This document shows, piece after piece, positions 59,232-64,000 of a stretch of DNA of 64,000 bases (position 1 is its first letter; each line of letters opens with the position of its first letter). Made by a program: the position numbers and the translations under genes. The stretch spans positions 1 through 64,000 of the forward strand of contig MPNW01000291.1 in the NCBI GenBank assembly GCA_011800805.1, given 5' to 3'. Under the pieces are notes generated by a model. That model searched no databases. It was given only the letters and a program-made list of their open reading frames with translations, and had not been told where the DNA came from. The DNA is from Hirudo medicinalis. Its lineage: Eukaryota; Annelida; Clitellata; Hirudinida; Hirudinidae.

Positions 59232-60180
59232 ATTTTTACGTAATTTACGAGTTTTAATTATTCTATGAAGTCCAAATTTTATAAGATGTTTTATATGTGG
59301 TAACGTGACGCAATGTCCGAATTTGAATAAATTCCATTGTTTGTTGCGAGAAATTTGCATAAAATATGCAGTCCCTATCTATATTGGACGCAGTGTATTA
59401 CTTATAAAATTTTCGGCTGAGTGATGAGCTGATCGTACATAATTTACTTCTAGTAGAATTTCTAGTATGCCAAAGGATTCAAGTAATTAGCTAAAAAAGT
59501 AATTGATAAAATTACTGTTGAGCCTGACGCAGCTCCCATGACAACGTGAATGTTGATTTCCGATGGGAGGGAGATGCCATTTTTTCGGTCGAGGATCCAA
59601 TCTTTGGCGGAAAGTTACAAGATATTCGATTGCAGTGAAAACATAAAATAAGTAATAAATTTCGCATTTGTTGCTTATTAGCCTCAATTCGGCTCCTGAT
59701 TAGTTGTATCTTATCAATTGTGTTGCTCATGAAATTAATCTTCCTAAAAAAAACTCTATTTCAGGAATTGCATTATAAATCAATCGAATAGATATGTCTT
59801 AGCCGTCCAATACTTCGGACTATCTTCGCCATCTTTGATCTTTGTTTACCATCTCCGATCGCATGTCGATAGGGGGCGTTAAAGAATAAATTGATTGAAA
59901 AATGTCCTCTTAATTCTGATAAAGAATTCATTGACACGACATTTTAATAGGCGATTCCGAAATTAAGTGAAGTTATCGGCTATATTTCACGAAGCATTAC
60001 ATGAATTGAAGCGTCATGCCATGTCAATGAGAAAACTAAGGGTCATCAGATTGTACTTCTAAAGATTGACTACCTACGCCTGGGTTGGACAAGATCATCG
60101 ATTTTCCATTGTCATGAAGAAAAATTAAAACAAAGTTTTGCAAAATGGCATCCAATCCGCAATTCTGTAAAAGCACACAC
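59232..60180. other. Spacer
   Basis: Contains short frames but no recognised content. A TATATTGGACGCAGTGTATTA near 59383 resembles a mariner-type end and may mark another remnant. Confidence 0.3.
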
Positions 60181-60194
60181 TAGAAAGAGGTTGC

Positions 60195-61623
60195 CATTAG
60201 CGACATGCGCGCAACATTCTTCATCCATCAATTTTGCATCCATGACAACGGCATACCGATATGTACACCGGAGGTTAGAACATCTCTAGTTGTTGATGGA
60301 AGGTGAGTAATGAATGATAAACATCGATTATATTTTCGTCTGTTTATAGACTATTATGAAATAATTGCCATCCATTTGAAGCATTCCATTGCAATCGTAT
60401 TCATCACTATCCTCAGCAGCGTAAGACCTAATTTACTTCGTCGCTGGCAACTCAGCACGGAGGCACTCCTCAAACATAAGAGCTCCATTAACAACCTGGA
60501 ATTTTGAAAAAGACCGGTTTGCCTGGATTGCCTCACCCCAACAAAACGCACGAAAATGTTTTCATTCCATCTCAAACCTCGATATTCATTTTTAAAAGAG
60601 AAGAAAATTGTTAGATTATGAAGATGGATGCATTAAATTCGATGATTTTCATGCACAAAATGTTTTCATAAGGACATGGTTCAACGCGCACACCAAGTGT
60701 GTCACTGCACTCATACTTGGTTCATTCGAAGACCCGATAAAACACGTATCTCTCACAGATTTCCTGCCACTTCTGTTTTCTGTACTTTTAATTTAGTGCT
60801 AGAGAAATAACTATTTAGTTATTAAAGTTCGTGGTCATTTAAATAAATTTCAAGAGTTTAGAGTTTTTATTGGCGGCATAAAATGTATCATTACGAGAAT
60901 GGGAATCGAAAGCTTCCAATTTTTTCTTTATCAGCGTCAATTCCAATAAGTACAATATCTGAGAAATCAGTGGTCGTGGTGGTTCATCACGTGACAGATA
61001 ACTGGTGGTCTCTGGATCTCATTGGAAGACTCTCATGCCTGAGGAAGGTCTCTTGTCGTTTCATTTCCATCCATGATGACTCGCTCTTCTTTCATTTAAA
61101 GGCATCAACGAGAGGTCGAAGTTCTTTCAACTCTGCCAACTTCAATCAAAACTTCAGCAATTCCTTTCAAGACGAACTACATGCTTTAAGTGCTGGAATT
61201 GTTGCAAACCCTGGAACTTTGAATATTGAACACGTTGTAGACAACGACCTCCAAGAAAACTTAAGTTTGGCAAAACACAGCAGATCACTCTCCTTCTACC
61301 AACGCGTTCATTTTGGCGTAAACATGTGTTACCGAAGTATTTTTGTATTTTCCCAGAAATTTTTGGAAGATCAATGGCCTGAAATATCAGACTTTAAGAT
61401 GGTTTCGTTGATGAAAGAAAGGGAATCAATTCTTCTATTTGTGACTGCTTCAAAGAAGTTTTACTTGTCCAGTGAAGATCACCACTCAAGACCTATGGAA
61501 GAATTCACGAGAACCTCCAAAAGAATTATTGAGACGAAGTTCGCACAACATGATGGATCCAATGAAACTCCTATCCTAGATTTTGTTGGTTGTTATTCTA
61601 TATTTAATATTCATTTCTTCTAA
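60195..61623 (+). CDS. Unrecognised multi-exon coding region
   Basis: Exon-like stretches: about 60200-60302 (MRATFFIHQFCIHDNGIPIC, then EVRTSLVVDG before a GTGAG donor), about 60508-60600 (NVFIPSQTSIFIFKREEN), about 60610-60796, and a long frame to 61623 (SEKSVVVVVHHVTDNWWSLD; RSLSFYQRVHFGVNMCYRSI; FLEDQWPEISDFKMVSLMKE). Amino-acid usage and length (the last frame alone is over 240 codons from 60883) favour a real gene. Alternating beta-type hydrophobic patterns could suit a beta-propeller protein, which is only a guess. I could not connect the exons or place its end; the frame ends in a poorly conserved-looking GCYSIFNIHFF. Confidence 0.4.
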
Positions 61624-62250
61624 AATAAGATTTCCATAAAATTTTCTCTCGCAAGAGAATTAAAACATATTGTTATACATTATAATACCATCTAAACATA
61701 TTGAAACCTTTATTCAATATTTTAAAATTTACGGGTTGTCATTAAATCTGTTCCCAGGTTCATCGCTCTTTTGCTACAACATTGCCTTTCCGTATTTATA
61801 CAATACAAATTGTATCCATCTTTACCACATGTAAATTATTAGCTACAAAAGCTGCAAAAATTATTGATTAAGCTATTTCTTCATAGTGGTGTGCTAGTAT
61901 CCAAAGTCAATATAAATTCGTGTTTGTGCACAACGGATTCGTCTTGCAAAGAAATTCAGTGACCACGTAAGTAACTTTCTGAGATCTTCCTCAAGCGAAT
62001 TTGTGATCCAATTCCTAAAAAATGTAATTTAACAATTTCTGGATTCTAGAAGTTGTGGCATCGACCACTTATAAGTAGGCCTGTTCCCACAACATTTTGC
62101 TTGTCATTCGTAATAAATCCTGTTATTTACTTTTATGGTATTTCATTATTTATGTATTTATATATTTATTTATTATGCAGTTTAAGCATTTATGAACCAA
62201 ACACAACAAAAAACAATAAATGTAAAGTAACATTTAGTTTTAATTGCTTT
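61624..62250. other. Spacer or intron
   Basis: AT-rich. About 61905-62100 is slightly more coding-like (TRGVLVSKVNINSCLCTTD) but not resolved. Confidence 0.3.
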
Positions 62251-62253
62251 CAG

Positions 62254-64000
62254 CCACTAGACTGCATTGGGGATGTCCCTCTAGAATTGAGGGACCTGCC
62301 TACAGTGAGGGTGTGTTCGGGGACTGAAACGGAGGAGTGTTGGTTCAGGGACTTGGTGGCTTGGGTTGTCATGGAGCCCCATGAAGGTTTTTGTTTCAGA
62401 TATTTGGAGAAAATTAGTTTATAAATGCTCACGTTTCATTGTTTCTCAGTGACACCGAAGCGAAACAGTCAGTACATAAAAAATGGTCACGTTTTATGCT
62501 CTGTGGACACTTTGACGATGCACTTGTGCTGCAATTTCGGTTCTAATTCAAAGTTCGAGAGCGGGATAAAGAGGGAGATGAGGTTATTGGAAAGTGAAAT
62601 AGAAGGAAGGAAGTTGGTTTGTTTCCGCTAGATTATTGGCCTAATATTACTTGACAACAAATGATTACTGGATGAGATCTTATTGCTTCAGATTTCATTA
62701 CCTATTGAATCCATGGCGAAAGAAGTGTCAGCAAACTTTCAAGCCGATTGCATAAGCCATCTACTGCTCCATCATGCTCCTACCTTGTGCCTTCTCTTTT
62801 TTCTCCTCTTCTTGGGATTCGTGCTTTGTTACCCTTATTTGGAAAGTGCTGCTTTAGGTGGAAAACCACCATCCACAAATTCACACATACGTGGCTTGAT
62901 AGTTTGGTTGGTGATACTGACCAGTTATTTGTTTGTCATCTTCGCCATAAAAAGAAAGGTTATCTTGAAAATTCAACTTTTAATAAACATCCTTAACTTA
63001 GTATTCATTCCACTACTGTATTGTAACTCATATTGCACTGCAAAACGGTAACTCATGCAGTTGCATTCCTGCTAAAAGTCAAATTGTTCCGTGTTCGCAT
63101 GCTAGCTCAAATGCAGTGGGTTATTTTAATGATTCAACGCTTCTGCCCCTGTACACATGTTTCTGCATATACTATGTTGAAACTTATAGGCTTTACGTAT
63201 AAGCTAAAAAATTGTAAACTAAAATTCTATCACCAAAAGAAAAATAGTCGTAGTCATTTCAGAAGAAACTCAATAGAAATGTTAGACCCAATTTAAGTTT
63301 CAATTAATAGCAAATCTTTTCGTAATATTAAAAAAATCTTGGTTGATATTTGTGGGGAGGCTTAAAAAAGTTGATGTAGTTTAACCGAAAAACAATTATT
63401 AATATCAGTAATAAATAATAATAATAATAACAATAATAATAAATAATGTTACGTTAGGATACTAAAATTCCTTTATGTTGAGCAGTCGAGATTACGTATG
63501 TTCAAGAATCTTGGACAATTGAACCAGAACCTCAAAAGTCACTCAGTCATGGCGGGTGTCGAAAAGCTTGGGTTCCCAGATTACAACAAGCACATGGTAT
63601 TCATTCAAACATTTCCATTTGAAATGAATTTGTCATGCGAATTATTATTTCAGCTCCATTTCATGTACTACGACTACAGTCCTTGTGTGGTCAGTACATA
63701 ATTATTTTACAAACGCTGCATGACTACGGTAATGATTACCTTACTCATTTGAAGGCCTACTTACAAGAAAAAGTCGTCACTTTCAAAAACATTTCAACCG
63801 ATCCATGCAAACAATTTATGAAGAACAAGTCCCATTCACTGATGCCAAACGATGGTATAAAAAATTATTTTTTATTAATAACTGACATTTTGGTGTTATT
63901 ATTGACTGTAGGATTAAGTCAGCCACTCGATTAATGTAATTTATGAGCTTTTGAAAACCATCCAGAACTTCGTCCTAACGAATTACAACCTCTCAACGAA
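62254..64000 (+). CDS. TMEM268-like membrane protein, partial (runs off the window)
   Basis: Exon ~62254-62388 (PLDCIGDVPLELRDLPTVRV) joins by a G|TG valine codon to ~62450-62630. There NGHVLCSVDTLTMHLCCNFG resembles the [20 protein letters not shown] start of TMEM268. Exon ~62692-62958 holds two membrane helices (HAPTLCLLFFLLFLGFVLCY; GLIVWLVILTSYLFVIFAIK). Exon ~63498-63597 reads SHSVMAGVEKLGFPDYNKH. The next exon, LHFMYYDYSPCV, parallels LWFVYFDLENCV. The frame then needs either a 66-nt intron (63692-63757) or a frameshift to reach AYLQEKVVTFKN. A last partial exon from about 63958 reads ELRPNELQPLNE to the window end. Assignment rests on these short matches. Confidence 0.45.

Noticed and set aside
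1..64000. CRISPR arrays, bacterial operons or a defence island
   Set aside because: The window is clearly eukaryotic, with spliced animal genes; no regularly spaced direct repeats of CRISPR type were seen.

Overview
This is a nuclear DNA window from an invertebrate animal. It is AT-rich and gene-dense, with about 17 recognisable protein genes in 64 kb. Almost all genes are split by short GT-AG introns of tens to a few hundred bases. A neuropeptide F precursor ending in GRPRF-GKR, a p31comet homologue and a DAPK-type ankyrin-Roc-COR-death protein point to a bilaterian. The neuropeptide resembles those of lophotrochozoans most, but the sequence alone does not settle the phylum. Every gene function below comes from reading translations by eye; no search was run.

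Layout. 0.3-3.4 kb (-): a secreted-type protein with galactose-binding-like WIW...VYCR repeats. 4.4-5.1 kb (+): prefoldin subunit 6. 7.0-7.3 kb (-): neuropeptide F. 8.1-9.2 kb: a decayed mobile element. 9.7-11.6 kb (-): the histone chaperone NASP. 12.6-16.6 kb (-): a GGT7-like gamma-glutamyltransferase, head-to-head with a DAPK-like gene that lacks the kinase domain (17.2-23.1 kb, +). 24.3-25.7 kb (+): p31comet. 26.3-26.7 kb (-): SAYSD1. 27.5-28.2 kb (+): a tiny IQCC-like gene. 28.7-30.0 kb (+): intronless PIGU. 31.1-34.5 kb (-): a choline/ethanolamine phosphotransferase homologue with a wrecked catalytic motif. 35.4-38.1 kb (-): NFU1, head-to-head with HACD3 (38.4-40.7 kb, +). 42.7-45.7 kb (+): CCT4. 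47.7-52.1 kb (-): a protein with two matrin-type zinc fingers. 54.1-55.4 kb (-): an unrecognised gene whose 5' end abuts FAM177 (55.4-57.2 kb, +). 60-61.6 kb (+): an unrecognised coding region. 62.2-64 kb (+): a TMEM268-like gene that runs off the window.

Most genes are unrelated housekeeping or cell-biology genes (chaperonin, prefoldin, GPI transamidase, Fe-S assembly, fatty-acid elongation, spindle checkpoint), so no operon-like logic ties them together. Gaps between genes hold decayed mobile elements: a Tc1/mariner copy with terminal inverted repeats, an R2-like reverse transcriptase, a Ty3/gypsy RNase H piece, a 361-bp hAT-type MITE with a perfect 8-bp target duplication, and tRNA-derived SINEs sharing a GCGCTATATAAATGGTC tail.

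I see no prokaryotic-style defence system or CRISPR array. The most interesting points are the kinase-less DAPK-like protein with one ankyrin repeat per 99-nt exon, the apparent CEPT1 pseudoenzyme, the clean NPF gene, and an unrecognised gene in the 54-55 kb region where the assembly has an obvious join scar.
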